A stretch of DNA of 64,000 nt from Amycolatopsis benzoatilytica AK 16/65 (GCF_000383915.1 NZ_KB912942.1:7072388-7136387), one strand, 5' to 3'; counted from the first letter of the stretch, positions 24,230 through 37,942 are shown. Numbers and translations are program-made. Notes: a model not told the origin generated them from the sequence alone.

Positions 24230-24240
24230 GCTACAGGCCC
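24168..24240 (-). tRNA. alaT: tRNA-Ala (anticodon TGC)
   Basis: A 73-nt cloverleaf on the minus strand. The acceptor stem GGGCCTG pairs with CAGGTCC (one G-T), the anticodon arm is CCGCC-TTTGCAA-GGCGG with anticodon TGC, the T-arm contains GGTTCGATTCC, and the discriminator is A. CCA is not encoded. The serine integrase lies at its 3' side, so this gene or its flank is the likely chromosomal attachment site. The cloverleaf itself is intact. In related genomes tRNA-Ile and tRNA-Ala lie close together; here about 6.1 kb separates them. Confidence 0.97.
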
Positions 24241-24269
24241 GGTGCGGACCGAGGTCCGCGAGGTCTGGA

Positions 24270-24440
24270 TCAGTTGCGGGACGCGTCCGCGGCCTTGGCC
24301 GGCGCGCTGCCGTTCGCCGACGGGGCGGCAGGCGTGGTGGCTTCACGCCACAGGTCAGCCTCGGCCTTGGCCGCCTTGTTGCGCTTGACGACGAACAGGA
24401 CGCCGCCCGCGACGACCGCGAGTGCCAACAGCTTCTTCAC
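24270..24440 (-). CDS. DLW-39 family small membrane protein
   Basis: 56 residues from GTG 24440. It begins MKKLLALAVVAGGVLFVVKRN, a single membrane anchor, then KAAKAEADLWREAT, which contains the Asp-Leu-Trp motif that names this actinobacterial family, and ends in an Ala/Pro/Ser tail. Such proteins are typically found near the gyrA and tRNA-Ile/Ala region, as here. Function unknown. Confidence 0.85.
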   Translation of the reverse strand: MKKLLALAVVAGGVLFVVKRNKAAKAEADLWREATTPAAPSANGSAPAKAADASRN

Positions 24441-24533
24441 CTGAAGCCCCCTTCTGAGTGCTTGTGCTACCCCACGATGCTACCGGACCCACCCGGCGGC
24501 GGGTCGAGCCGGTTCCGGCTTTCGTTCCACGTG

Positions 24534-24547
24534 GAACACCGGGGAAT
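24534..24547. promoter_or_regulatory. parS site, isolated copy
   Basis: GTTCCACGTGGAAC is a perfect palindrome that differs from the parS core GTTTCACGTGAAAC by one symmetric change. It is about 23 kb from the parAB-proximal cluster, between DLW-39 and the SseB-domain gene. Confidence 0.8.
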
Positions 24548-24600
24548 ATCCGGAGTGGCCGGTCCGTTGTTACCGTCGGCCGCGAGCGGCCAAGCGAAGT

Positions 24601-24672
24601 TCAGCCCTGCCGGTCCTTCTCTTCCCGGCAGGGCTGACCTGTCGCCGCATCGCTCCCGGCTGCAGCCGGGAG
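24601..24672 (-). terminator. two tandem hairpins after the toxin-locus genes
   Basis: The first stem pairs TCAGCCCTGCCGG (24601-24613) with CCGGCAGGGCTGA (24625-24637). The second is a perfect 20-bp palindrome, CTCCCGGCTGCAGCCGGGAG (24653-24672), which begins 4 bp past the SseB-domain stop codon. Neither has a clear T-run, but GC-rich hairpins often end transcripts in actinomycetes. Confidence 0.6.
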
Positions 24673-24675
24673 TGC

Positions 24676-25272
24676 TCAGCTGGCCAGCGTCGCCCCCGGC
24701 ACCCGCACGGTGAACCTGGTGCCCGGGTTGAGAAGCAGATCCCGCCCCGCCAGCTCAGCGGCGAGCTCACGCACCGGCACCGCACGGAACGTCTGCCCGG
24801 CCAGCAGTTCCGGCAAGTGTCCTTCGGACGTGTAGACCGGCACCACTTCGCCGTCCTCCTGCGCCAGCCCGACCACCGGCCGGTCTGGTTCGCTCACCAC
24901 GTAGACGGTGGCTTCGACCAGCGCCGCGTGCACCCCGTCGTTGTCGCCCTGGCCGACGATCACGGCCTGCAGCGCGGCCTCCAGAGCGTTGACCGGCTGG
25001 GGAATGCCCAGTCCCAGCGGGCTCGGCTGGTAGTCCGGATTGGGGATGAACTCGCCGGCGATCTCGCCGTTCTCGTCGACTCGGTAGGCGCCGGCGATCG
25101 CGATGCCCGGCACGTCCGCGGCACCCTCCAGCGCCGGGTCCACCACGTAGAGCCAGCCGTTCGGCGTCTGCCGCGCGCGTTCGCGCAGCTCCGCGGGCAA
25201 CTCGTCCGCGGGCCTCGGGTCCGGGGTGTCCACAACGCTCTCCGATCGGTCGGCGGGCGCGCGCAGGTTCAC
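24676..25272 (-). CDS. SseB-domain protein coupled to the RHS toxin gene
   Basis: 198 residues. The C-terminal two thirds resemble the SseB / type VII-secretion-associated domain: LVEATVYVVSEPDRPVVGL, DGEVVPVYTSEGHLPELL, FRAVPVRELAAELAGRDLLLNPG. The N-terminal part (GWLYVVDPALEG, VPGIAIAGAYRVDENG, NPDYQPSPLGLGIPQPVNALE) has a second repeat-like segment. The start overlaps the RHS stop by ATGA (25269-25272), so both proteins are made together. That position is where an immunity protein is expected, but SseB proteins also act as secretion accessories, so the immunity role is inferred. Confidence 0.7.
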   Translation of the reverse strand: MNLRAPADRSESVVDTPDPRPADELPAELRERARQTPNGWLYVVDPALEGAADVPGIAIAGAYRVDENGEIAGEFIPNPDYQPSPLGLGIPQPVNALEAALQAVIVGQGDNDGVHAALVEATVYVVSEPDRPVVGLAQEDGEVVPVYTSEGHLPELLAGQTFRAVPVRELAAELAGRDLLLNPGTRFTVRVPGATLAS

Positions 25273-28200
25273 GTGCGCGGCTGGAAATTCGGGTTGTCGA
25301 TGAAGGTCGGCTTAGGCCATTTGCCAATGTCGTGCGGGTAGGCGATGTTCGGGTGCCCGCCTGGCTGACCGGGCACCACGTTGTAGTGCCCGTCGACCTT
25401 CCACGCGCCGGAAATCTGCGAACCCGGGATGTGGTCGATCGCCGCCCACTCGTTCTGGTTGTCGAACCGCGGCACCCGGTCCGGATGCGACGGCAGGTGC
25501 ACCATCGAGCCGGGCGGGTTGTCGATTTGGTACACGTACCCGTCGTGGTGGGAGAAGTTCGTGGTGGTGCCGGGCTTCCCGAACCATCCGCCGCCGGTGG
25601 TCTCGACATGCGGCAGGGTGCCGATCTTGATCGGCACGAACTGCATGCCGCTCTCGTAGTCGCCGGTGGTGGACACGTATCCGCTGCCAGATTCCCAGGA
25701 CTGGTGCTGGTGAGTCGGGATGTGATAGTTCGGCCCGTGGGTGGGCATGGTGTTCCGGATCGCGTCGGACGAGAGGCCCTCGTTGAAGATCTTGCTCGGC
25801 GGCTGGCCGGAACCGTGGAACACCCAGTTCTGGTGCTGCGCCGGATTGTGCGAGAAGTCCGGCGCGGCCTGGTGCGGCCGCGAATCGACCTTCTCCTGCG
25901 TCGTCTGGGGCCGGTCCGCCGGTTCCGGCGACGGCGAACGCGACGGGTTCGACGTGCTGCTCGTGCCGCCGACGTGGCCAGGTTCGTCGGCGCTGCCCGG
26001 CCGGGTCGAGGTCGGCGCACCGCCCGGGCCGTCCGAGCAGGCCAGGCCCAGCGGGTCGGCCGACCGCGACGGGTTCGGCACGTACGCCGCCGGGTTGGGC
26101 GCGGGCGCGAGACCGAGCGGGTCCTGGCTCACGTAACGGCCGGATGCCGGGTCGTAGTAACGGTAAACGTTGTAGTGCAGGCCGGTTTCCGCGTCGAAGT
26201 ACTGCCCGGGGAAGCGCAACGGGGTGCCGGTCGCGCCAGCGCTGCCTGGCAGCTCGCTGCCCCACACCGTGCTCCGCCCGGACCAGCCCAGCCCGCCCGC
26301 CGCGTCGAGCAGCTCGACCGGTTTGCCTACCGGGTCGGTCACGATGGTGTGGAAAAGCCGGACACCGCCGGTGTTTTCGTACTGCGCCACCGGAACGTCG
26401 GAGTCCGGGTCGTAGTCCCAGGTGCGCACCCGGGTCGTCCCGTCCGCACGACGGTGGAACTCCTCGACGAGTTTTCCGCCGTCCCAGACGAAATCGACCT
26501 GTTCGGCGATGTCGCCACCGGGAGCGAGCCGCTGTTTGGCGACTCGCCTGCCGATCGGGTCGTAGCGGTACCGCCACCGGGTGCCGTCCGGGGCAGTCAC
26601 GCCGGTGAGCCGGTCTTGACCGTCCCAGCCATAGCTCCACACCAGGTCGCCGACCCGCCGCTGCACCATTCGGCCCTGGGTGTCGTAGTGGCAGGAAAGC
26701 GCGCCCGCCGAAGCCAGCGTGTTGCCGTGGTAGGCCCGCGGGCCGCTTTCCGGAGCGGAACTGGTCGTCCCGCTGAAGACGATGTTTCCCGCCGCGTCGT
26801 AACGGAAACCCTCTCGCCGGTCGGACGCGATCGCCTCGATGACGCGCCCGGCCGCGTCGAGCCGGAACTCCGCGATGCCGGACCGCCGGTCGGCGGTGCG
26901 GACGAGGTAGCCGTCGGCCCGGTAGTCGTAGCGCCTGCCCACGCTCGGGCCTTCTTGGCCGATGAGCCGCTGCTCGGCGTCGAATCCCTGGGCGAGCACG
27001 ACCGTCCCGTCCACCGACCGGCCGGTTTCGTTGCCCGCCGCGTCGCGCTCGAAGGAGACGACGTGCCCGCCGCCGGTCAGGACGGCCGGAGCGCCGTTGT
27101 CCCCGAACGACCACGAACTGTCCACTCCGGACGGAGTGCGCCGCCGCACCCAGCTGCCGTCCGGCGCGTAGGCGAACGTGGTGGTGCGGCCGTTGCTCGT
27201 CTGCGCGACCACCCGGCCCTGCTCGTCCCGCTCGTATTCGATGACCGCGTCGCCGTTTTCCGCGCGGCGGAGCCGGCCGACCGGATCGTAGGAGTAGCTG
27301 GTGCGGCCGTAGGGCGTCCGCCGCTCCACGACGTTGCCCAACGTGTCGTAGCTGAGTTCGGTCAGCTCGCCGAGCCCGTTGTACGACCGCACGAGCTGTC
27401 CCGCCGCGTCGTACTCGAAGGCCAGCGCACGACCGTCGAAATCGCGTTCCGCGGTGACCCGGCCCGCATGGTCGTACCCGTAATTCCAGGTCAGGCCAAC
27501 GGGATTGGTCACTGTCCGCAGCCGAAGCTCGGCGTCGTACTCGAAGCCGGTGCGACCGCCGGTCTCGTCGGTCTCCGCGACGATCACGCCGAACGGGCCG
27601 TACTCGCGCCGGGTGATCGCACCGGTTTCGCGCACGTGCGAAAGATCATTGCCCTCGCCGTCGTAGGACCACTGTTCGCGGCCGCCGCCGGAACCGGTCC
27701 GCGCGGTACGCAGCCCCTCCACTGTCCATTCGAGACGGACCGGTCCGCCCGGAGTTTCGACCAGCGCGGGCCGGCCGAACATGTCCGGCACGTAGCCCTT
27801 CTCCGTCCGCGCGGCCTCCTGGACCGCGTCCGGCCGCACTGCCGCGCTGCCGGCGGTCTCGGGCCGAAACTCATCCGCTACGCCGAGCCGCGCCGAATAC
27901 GGGTCCACCGGCTGGTCGTAGGAGCGGGTCCAGGTGCGTTCCCCGTCGCGCACCGCGATCGCGGCGACCTTCCCACGGTGAAGCTCGACCTGGACGACAC
28001 TGCCGTCCGGCCGGACCACCCGGCGCAGCACGCCTTCGTCGTCGTACTCGAACGACGTGCTGCGGCCGAGCTGATCGGTGCGCAGCAGCAGCCGGTCGTA
28101 GCGGTCCCAAGCGGACTCGATCGCGTGGCCGTCCGGATCGATTTCCCGGACCACTTGCCCGGCCTCGTTGAGGTGGTATTCGGTGCGCTGGCCGAGCGCG

Positions 28201-30074
28201 TCCGTGTAGCCGGTGACGCGTCGTTCGCGGTCGTACTCGAACTCCGCGTCGCGGAATCCCCGGTCTCCCACCGTCTTCACGCATCGCCCGGCCGCGTCGT
28301 AGACGTAGCGGTACCAAGTGCCGTTCCGGTCCTGCCAGCCGGTGACGCGCCCGTCCCGGTCGTAGTCGAACAGCATCGGCTTGCCGGAGGAATTCACCAC
28401 CCGGGTCAGCCGTCCGTCCGCGTCGTAGCCGTACTGGGCCACCAGCACGCTGCCGCCGGTCTCCGGGTTCACCACCGACATTTCGGTGATCCGGTCGCGG
28501 TGCACGGTGAACGCGACGTCATGCCCGTCCGAGTGCCGAATCCGCGCCGGCCGCCCGGACCGGTCGTAGTCGAGGTCGTATCGCTGCCCGCCCCCGGCGA
28601 CCGAGACGAGCGCCAGCACGCCGGGACGATCGCCGGGTACCGGCGCGAAGCGCAGGCTGCTGCCGTCCACCGGCATTTCGAGCACGTAGCTGCCGTCGAG
28701 CCGCCGGGTCAGCGGCAGCCGCGGCCCTTCCGCCGGCAGCCCGGTGCCGCCCGGCCGCGGCAGCGGATAGACGAGCACCATGCCGTCCGGCGCGAAGTAG
28801 CAGACGTCGGTGTCGTCGATCTCCAGCCGCTGGTCCACAGTGGACGCCCAGGATCGGCCGAACCACCGGCCGGCCCGGTAGGAAGAGACGTGCGTCCGCT
28901 CGATCCGCAGTTCCAGGTCCAGCGGCAGCACCAGGTCGAGCTCGTCGAGGACCATTTCCCCGCTCGCGACGTCGATCGGGTCGGTGACGCAGGTGCGGGT
29001 GTCCTTGCCGGCCGCCGCGCCCCGCGGGTCGACCGGCTTGTTCGACGGCGGGCCTTCGGTCGTGCCGCTCTTGCTGGTTCCGCCACCGCTCTCCCCGTGC
29101 GGGCCCGGCTGCGGATCCGGCTCCGGCTTGCCCGGCTGCGGCTCTTTCTTCACCGGCGGCGGAGCAGGCTCGTGGTGCGTGCCGCTACCGTCCGCGCTCG
29201 ACGCGTGCGTCCCGTCCTCGTCTGGCTTGGGTTCCTTGGCACCGCCCTTAGGCGCTGGCTCTTTCGGGCCGCTCTTCGGCGAGTGGATGTCTTTCGGTGC
29301 TCCGGAAGGCGTGACCTTGCCGCCCTTGAGGCTCTTCAACGCCTTCCCGGCGTCCTCGAACAACGTCCCGGCTTTTTTCAGCAGCGGGATCAGCGCTTTG
29401 AGCGCCTTGACCAGTTTCGTCGTCAGCTCGGTGATCTTCGCGGCCGTCTTCGCCACCGCCGCGACGACCTGCGGCACCACCCAGGTGAGCCCGATCCCGA
29501 GCGTGAACAGCACCTGCAGCGCCCAGCTGATCAAATGTCCGACCAGTTGCGCGATGATGTCGCGCACCAACGTGCGGACCGCGCCCACCACGACGCCCGC
29601 GGTCTTCACGCCCGACGACGCGCCCTCCGACCCCTTCTGCGCCGACTGGATCACTGCCGCGGTGTCTTCGGCCTTCTTGCGATAAGTGTCCGCCGCATCG
29701 CCGGTCCAGGACTGCAGGTCGTTCTTCACCGCGTCGGCGAGCCCCTGCGCGACCTCGCCGAGTTCCTTGGCGACGTTCCCCCACGTTTCCGCCTGCGCCG
29801 CGATCTGGTCCGCGTTCCCGGTCAGCGTGTTGAGCGCTTCTTTCAGCGGCCCGACGTGCTCCATCAGCCACGCCACTCCGGCCGCGAGGATCGCGCCGAA
29901 CGGGTCCATCGCCGCGGACAACGCGTCCAGCGCCGTCCCGACCGCCCCCATCGCGACCCCGGCCCAGTCCCCGGACTCGATCGCGGTCTTCAGCCCGTCC
30001 GCCGACTCCAGAAGCGAAATACCGGAAAACGACTTGGTGGAGTCCTGTGTCGGCGCGATGAGCGGGTTCGTCAC
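25269..30074 (-). CDS. RHS polymorphic toxin with WXG-like N-terminus and ADP-ribosyltransferase-like tip
   Basis: 1601 residues from GTG 30074. Order: a helical N-terminal module (about 1-270) with LQSWTGDAADTYRKKAEDT, like WXG100/type VII substrates, and a hydrophobic stretch; a Pro/Gly/Lys linker; a DUF6531-like start (DPIDVASGEMVLDELDL, about 365); about 20 YD repeats; and the RHS closing motif GQYFDAETGLHYNVYRYYDP with DPLGLA near 1345. The last about 200 residues hold VFHGSGQPPSKIFNEGL, GYVSTTGDYESG, VYQIDNPPGS and QNEWAAIDHIPGSQISGAW, a layout like ADP-ribosyltransferase toxins. Probably exported by type VII secretion and used in competition. Uninterrupted frame, so probably functional. 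Confidence 0.85.
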   Translation of the reverse strand: MTNPLIAPTQDSTKSFSGISLLESADGLKTAIESGDWAGVAMGAVGTALDALSAAMDPFGAILAAGVAWLMEHVGPLKEALNTLTGNADQIAAQAETWGNVAKELGEVAQGLADAVKNDLQSWTGDAADTYRKKAEDTAAVIQSAQKGSEGASSGVKTAGVVVGAVRTLVRDIIAQLVGHLISWALQVLFTLGIGLTWVVPQVVAAVAKTAAKITELTTKLVKALKALIPLLKKAGTLFEDAGKALKSLKGGKVTPSGAPKDIHSPKSGPKEPAPKGGAKEPKPDEDGTHASSADGSGTHHEPAPPPVKKEPQPGKPEPDPQPGPHGESGGGTSKSGTTEGPPSNKPVDPRGAAAGKDTRTCVTDPIDVASGEMVLDELDLVLPLDLELRIERTHVSSYRAGRWFGRSWASTVDQRLEIDDTDVCYFAPDGMVLVYPLPRPGGTGLPAEGPRLPLTRRLDGSYVLEMPVDGSSLRFAPVPGDRPGVLALVSVAGGGQRYDLDYDRSGRPARIRHSDGHDVAFTVHRDRITEMSVVNPETGGSVLVAQYGYDADGRLTRVVNSSGKPMLFDYDRDGRVTGWQDRNGTWYRYVYDAAGRCVKTVGDRGFRDAEFEYDRERRVTGYTDALGQRTEYHLNEAGQVVREIDPDGHAIESAWDRYDRLLLRTDQLGRSTSFEYDDEGVLRRVVRPDGSVVQVELHRGKVAAIAVRDGERTWTRSYDQPVDPYSARLGVADEFRPETAGSAAVRPDAVQEAARTEKGYVPDMFGRPALVETPGGPVRLEWTVEGLRTARTGSGGGREQWSYDGEGNDLSHVRETGAITRREYGPFGVIVAETDETGGRTGFEYDAELRLRTVTNPVGLTWNYGYDHAGRVTAERDFDGRALAFEYDAAGQLVRSYNGLGELTELSYDTLGNVVERRTPYGRTSYSYDPVGRLRRAENGDAVIEYERDEQGRVVAQTSNGRTTTFAYAPDGSWVRRRTPSGVDSSWSFGDNGAPAVLTGGGHVVSFERDAAGNETGRSVDGTVVLAQGFDAEQRLIGQEGPSVGRRYDYRADGYLVRTADRRSGIAEFRLDAAGRVIEAIASDRREGFRYDAAGNIVFSGTTSSAPESGPRAYHGNTLASAGALSCHYDTQGRMVQRRVGDLVWSYGWDGQDRLTGVTAPDGTRWRYRYDPIGRRVAKQRLAPGGDIAEQVDFVWDGGKLVEEFHRRADGTTRVRTWDYDPDSDVPVAQYENTGGVRLFHTIVTDPVGKPVELLDAAGGLGWSGRSTVWGSELPGSAGATGTPLRFPGQYFDAETGLHYNVYRYYDPASGRYVSQDPLGLAPAPNPAAYVPNPSRSADPLGLACSDGPGGAPTSTRPGSADEPGHVGGTSSTSNPSRSPSPEPADRPQTTQEKVDSRPHQAAPDFSHNPAQHQNWVFHGSGQPPSKIFNEGLSSDAIRNTMPTHGPNYHIPTHQHQSWESGSGYVSTTGDYESGMQFVPIKIGTLPHVETTGGGWFGKPGTTTNFSHHDGYVYQIDNPPGSMVHLPSHPDRVPRFDNQNEWAAIDHIPGSQISGAWKVDGHYNVVPGQPGGHPNIAYPHDIGKWPKPTFIDNPNFQPRT

Positions 30075-30319
30075 TTGATCAACCTAGCAACGCGACATCC
30101 CGAAACCCGCACTCCGGCAACCTGAACGGCCCGGCCGCACTATCCCGAAGAGCCCAACAGGCAACCCCAATCAGACCAAACGGAACTCACCCCAAAAACC
30201 GCCGCGACCACCCCAAGCACGGACCCAAACCATCACTGGCCGAAGCGAAGCCGGAACGGAAAACCCGACGGGAAGGAAGCCACCGGCGGGTTCCGAGGGT
30301 TACCCCCAGAAACACGAAC

Positions 30320-30361
30320 GGAGCGAGCCGGCCAGTGCTTTCCACTGGCACAACTCGCTCC
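30320..30361 (-). terminator. hairpin downstream of tRNA-Ile
   Basis: GGAGCGAG (30320-30327) pairs with CTCGCTCC (30354-30361), with an inner stem GCCAGTG/CACTGGC (30331-30337, 30343-30349). On the minus strand it follows tRNA-Ile by about 10 nt and is followed by a T-containing stretch. The rest of the 30075-30371 gap shows no gene. Confidence 0.65.
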
Positions 30362-30371
30362 GAGTTTCGGG

Positions 30372-30445
30372 TGGGCCCACCAGGACTTGAACCTGGGACC
30401 TCTTCGTTATCAGCGAAGCGCTCTAACCGCCTGAGCTATGGGCCC
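30372..30445 (-). tRNA. ileT: tRNA-Ile (anticodon GAT)
   Basis: A 74-nt cloverleaf on the minus strand. The acceptor stem GGGCCCA pairs with TGGGCCC, the anticodon arm is CTTCG-CTGATAA-CGAAG with anticodon GAT, the T-loop is TTCAAGT, and the discriminator is A without an encoded CCA. It stands between gyrA/DUF3566 and the RHS locus, its usual place in actinobacteria. Confidence 0.97.
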
Positions 30446-30496
30446 GTCGAACGAGAAGAACTCTACCTGACCCCTCGTCCGCCCTTGCACGCGGGG

Positions 30497-31147
30497 TTAC
30501 TCTCGCTCGGAGAGCGTGACTTCCAGCCCGCCGGCGAGGTCCGCCGAAACGTTGTAGATGAACGCGCTCACCGTGGCCAGCGCCGACACCAGCACGATGT
30601 TCACCGCGCCCAGGATCGCCGCGATGCCGAACACGCGCCCGGCGCTGATCAGCGGTTCTGCGGACGCGTTCGCGCCCTCGCCGCCGACCAGGGACGAGTA
30701 GGTGCCGTTCAGCTTGTCCCACACGCCCATGCCGTCGAGCACCGTGTAGAGCACGCCGACCGCGACCAGCCACACGAAGAACATCGCGACGCCCAGCACC
30801 AGCGCCAGCTTCAGCACCGACCACGGGTCGAATCGCTTGATCTGCAGGCTGGCCCGGCGCGGGCCGCGACCAGGGCGGCGCAGCGCGCTCGGCGTCGGCC
30901 GGGTGCGGGCGGCAGGCGGCACCTCGGCCGAGGCGGACGGCGGTGCCTCGGCTCCGAAGAGCCGGGGCGCCGCCGTGCCGGTCACCGGGTAGTCGTTCTC
31001 CGCCGGGTGCACCGGCGAAGCCGCCGCCGGGGGGACATCCTCGGTCGCGATCCGTGCCGTGGCCTCGGATTCGCTGCCGCCGTCCTTGGCGGTGCGCTGC
31101 CAGGGCGGGTTGGCCGATGTGTCGTCGGCCTTCTCGGATGGTGCCAC
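30497..31147 (-). CDS. DUF3566 membrane protein (Rv0007-like)
   Basis: 216 residues. A disordered Pro/Ala/Ser-rich N-terminus (about 1-95) precedes the DUF3566 domain: RRASLQIKRFDPWSVLKL, a membrane segment ALVLGVAMFFVWLVAVGVLYTVL, a soluble loop with DKLNGTYSSL, and a second membrane segment (IAAILGAVNIVLVSALATVSAFIYNV). Immediately downstream of gyrA, separated by 35 nt, as in mycobacteria. Family members are proposed to act in cell envelope growth, but no firm function is known. Confidence 0.9.
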   Translation of the reverse strand: MAPSEKADDTSANPPWQRTAKDGGSESEATARIATEDVPPAAASPVHPAENDYPVTGTAAPRLFGAEAPPSASAEVPPAARTRPTPSALRRPGRGPRRASLQIKRFDPWSVLKLALVLGVAMFFVWLVAVGVLYTVLDGMGVWDKLNGTYSSLVGGEGANASAEPLISAGRVFGIAAILGAVNIVLVSALATVSAFIYNVSADLAGGLEVTLSERE

Positions 31148-31182
31148 GTTGAGTCAGTCCTTACCCGTGCGTAGGGCGCCGC

Positions 31183-33810
<2,628 letters not shown>

Positions 33811-33858
33811 GAGGTCCTTCTCGGTGAGCAGTCCTGGGAAGTCGGGTTCGGGGGACGC

Positions 33859-35865
<2,007 letters not shown>

Positions 35866-36023
35866 CTACTACAACAGTGTACTTGCCCGCGCGCGCTCAC
35901 ATGCGGCAAGGACACCCCTCAGTCCGTCACAGAGGCACGAAATCACCCTCAGGCGAGTTTTCTCGTATCCGAACGGGCCTGACCCGGTTCTCGGGGAACT
36001 CACCCGCCGCCGCGCAACCCCCG

Positions 36024-36776
36024 TCAGCCGTACGTGTCACGCGGGCCGCGACCCGGTACGTGCCGGGGGCCTTTGCGCCAGCTCGGCGCGGTCGGGCCCT
36101 GGATCCGCATTCGCTTGACGACCCCGTGCCCGACCCCCGCGGCGATCTTCGCGAGCAGCTTGCCCTGCAGCAACCGGAGCTGGGTGGCCCACGCGGTCGA
36201 GCTCGCCCGCACGGTCAGCTCACCGTCTTTCAGCGCCACCGGCTGAGCGTGTTCGGCGACGTCCTCGCCCACGAGCCGGGCCCATTGCCCGAACACGCGC
36301 GCATTGGTCATGGTGTCCTGCCAGCCGCTGTCGCTGACCAATCGCGAAACCAGCCGGCCGAGCGGCTGCGGATCGCGAGCGTCCGCCCCGGGGCCGGACC
36401 AGCGGCGACGCGCCCGGTTCTGCCCGCCGCCTCCGGTGATCCGGCCGCGACGAAGGTTCGGCGGAGCCCCGCGTTCGCGAGCTTTGGCCTTGGCCGCTTC
36501 GAGCGCGGCGTGCGCGAGGTCGCGGCCGCTCGGTGTATCCCCAGAGGCCTTCCCGTTCGGCCCAGTGGAAGAGTCACGTTCCGTGTCGGCACGCGCGGGA
36601 TTCCGTGCGCTTTCGTCCGATGTCGGGGTGTCAATACGGCCATCGGGACGATTCGTCACGCGCGGCGATGACGCAGGTCCGGGGTTATCCACACTGTCCA
36701 CAGGTTTGTCCCCAGATCGGTGGGCGGCTGGCGTGACCCCGGTCACCCGGCGTGGCCGTTTGGGCTGTTCAGACAC
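36024..36776 (-). CDS. dciA: DUF721 protein DciA, replicative helicase loader
   Basis: 250 residues. The first 120 are polar and probably disordered. The C-terminal DUF721 domain runs from [17 protein letters not shown] through [41 protein letters not shown] and [20 protein letters not shown]. DciA recruits and loads DnaB in bacteria without DnaC. The start overlaps the recF stop by 8 nt; the recF-dciA-gyrB order is conserved in actinobacteria. Confidence 0.92.
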   Translation of the reverse strand: MSEQPKRPRRVTGVTPAAHRSGDKPVDSVDNPGPASSPRVTNRPDGRIDTPTSDESARNPARADTERDSSTGPNGKASGDTPSGRDLAHAALEAAKAKARERGAPPNLRRGRITGGGGQNRARRRWSGPGADARDPQPLGRLVSRLVSDSGWQDTMTNARVFGQWARLVGEDVAEHAQPVALKDGELTVRASSTAWATQLRLLQGKLLAKIAAGVGHGVVKRMRIQGPTAPSWRKGPRHVPGRGPRDTYG

Positions 36777-37923
36777 GGTTCACCTGCCCGTCGGCCACCG
36801 TGAACCTGGCCCCGGCCAGCTCCGCGGGCACGTCTTCGGCCACCGCCGCGGTGATCAGCACCTGCTCGGCGCCCGCGGAGACCTCGGCCAGTCGCGCCCG
36901 CCGCTTGCGGTCGAGTTCGGCGAACACATCGTCCAGCAGCAAGACCGGTTCGCCCGCTTCGGCACGCAGCAACTCGTAACTCCCGAGCCGCAACGCGAGC
37001 GCGAACGACCAGGACTCGCCGTGGCTCGCGTAGCCCTTCGCCGGCACCTCGCCGAGGATCAGCTCCAGCTCGTCCCGATGCGGGCCGACCAGACTGATGC
37101 CACGCTCCAGTTCCTGCCGGCGCGTGTCCGCCAACGCCTTCAGCAACAACTCGCGCAACACTTCCGGATCCGCGCGCTCGCCGTCCGGCGTCCCGAAAGA
37201 CGGAGGAAGCGCTTCGCCAAGCGAAGACTTGTACGCGACCTTCGCCGGACGCGAGTCCGGCGCGACCCCCATATAAGCGTCAGCCGCGTACGGCGCGAGG
37301 TCCGCGATCAGGTTCAGCCGTGCGGCCAGCAGTTGCGCGCCAGCCACCGAGAGATGGTCGTCCCACACGTCAAGCGTCGACAGCGCGTACGGATCTTCGC
37401 GACCGGTGCGGCGCTTGCCTGCGGTCTTAAGGAGCGCATTGCGCTGCTTCAGCACCTTCTCGTAGTCCGCGCGCACGCCGGCGTACCGCGGCGCGCGGAG
37501 CACCAACAGCTCGTCCATGAACCGACGGCGTTCGCTCGGATCGCCGCGCACCAGTGACAGGTCCTCTGGAGAGAACAGCACGGTACGCAAGATGCCGAGC
37601 ACGTCGCGCGGCTTTCCGACCGCGCCGCGGTTCACCCGTGCCCGGTTGGCCCGGCCCGGCGTGATCTCGAGCTCGACGGTCATCTCGCGGTCGGCGTTGA
37701 CGACCGCGACCCGGACGAGCGCGCGCTCACAGCCATGGCGCACCAGCGGCGCGTCCGTGGCGACCCGATGCGAACCGAGGGTCGCCACGTAGCCGATCGC
37801 TTCGAGCAGGTTCGTCTTCCCCCGGCCGTTCTGGCCGACCAGCACCACCGGCCCCGGTTCGAGGGCCAGATCGGCTTGCGGCCAGGACCGGAAGTCGGTG
37901 ACCTGGAGGTGTCTGAGATACAC
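36769..37923 (-). CDS. recF: DNA replication and repair protein RecF
   Basis: 384 residues. SMC-like ATPase that helps load RecA at gaps. Walker A is [13 protein letters not shown] (30-42); the signature region [19 protein letters not shown] and the Walker B region [17 protein letters not shown] are intact. Full length for the family. It lies 19 nt after gnd and overlaps dciA, so it is expressed with the dnaN-gnd-recF-dciA run. Confidence 0.97.
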   Translation of the reverse strand: MYLRHLQVTDFRSWPQADLALEPGPVVLVGQNGRGKTNLLEAIGYVATLGSHRVATDAPLVRHGCERALVRVAVVNADREMTVELEITPGRANRARVNRGAVGKPRDVLGILRTVLFSPEDLSLVRGDPSERRRFMDELLVLRAPRYAGVRADYEKVLKQRNALLKTAGKRRTGREDPYALSTLDVWDDHLSVAGAQLLAARLNLIADLAPYAADAYMGVAPDSRPAKVAYKSSLGEALPPSFGTPDGERADPEVLRELLLKALADTRRQELERGISLVGPHRDELELILGEVPAKGYASHGESWSFALALRLGSYELLRAEAGEPVLLLDDVFAELDRKRRARLAEVSAGAEQVLITAAVAEDVPAELAGARFTVADGQVNRV

Positions 37924-37942
37924 GGGCAGGGACCGCGGGAGG

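Noticed and set aside
25332..30125. A 1597-codon frame antisense to the RHS gene
   Set aside because: The shadow of a long GC-rich gene; no ribosome site and no domains.
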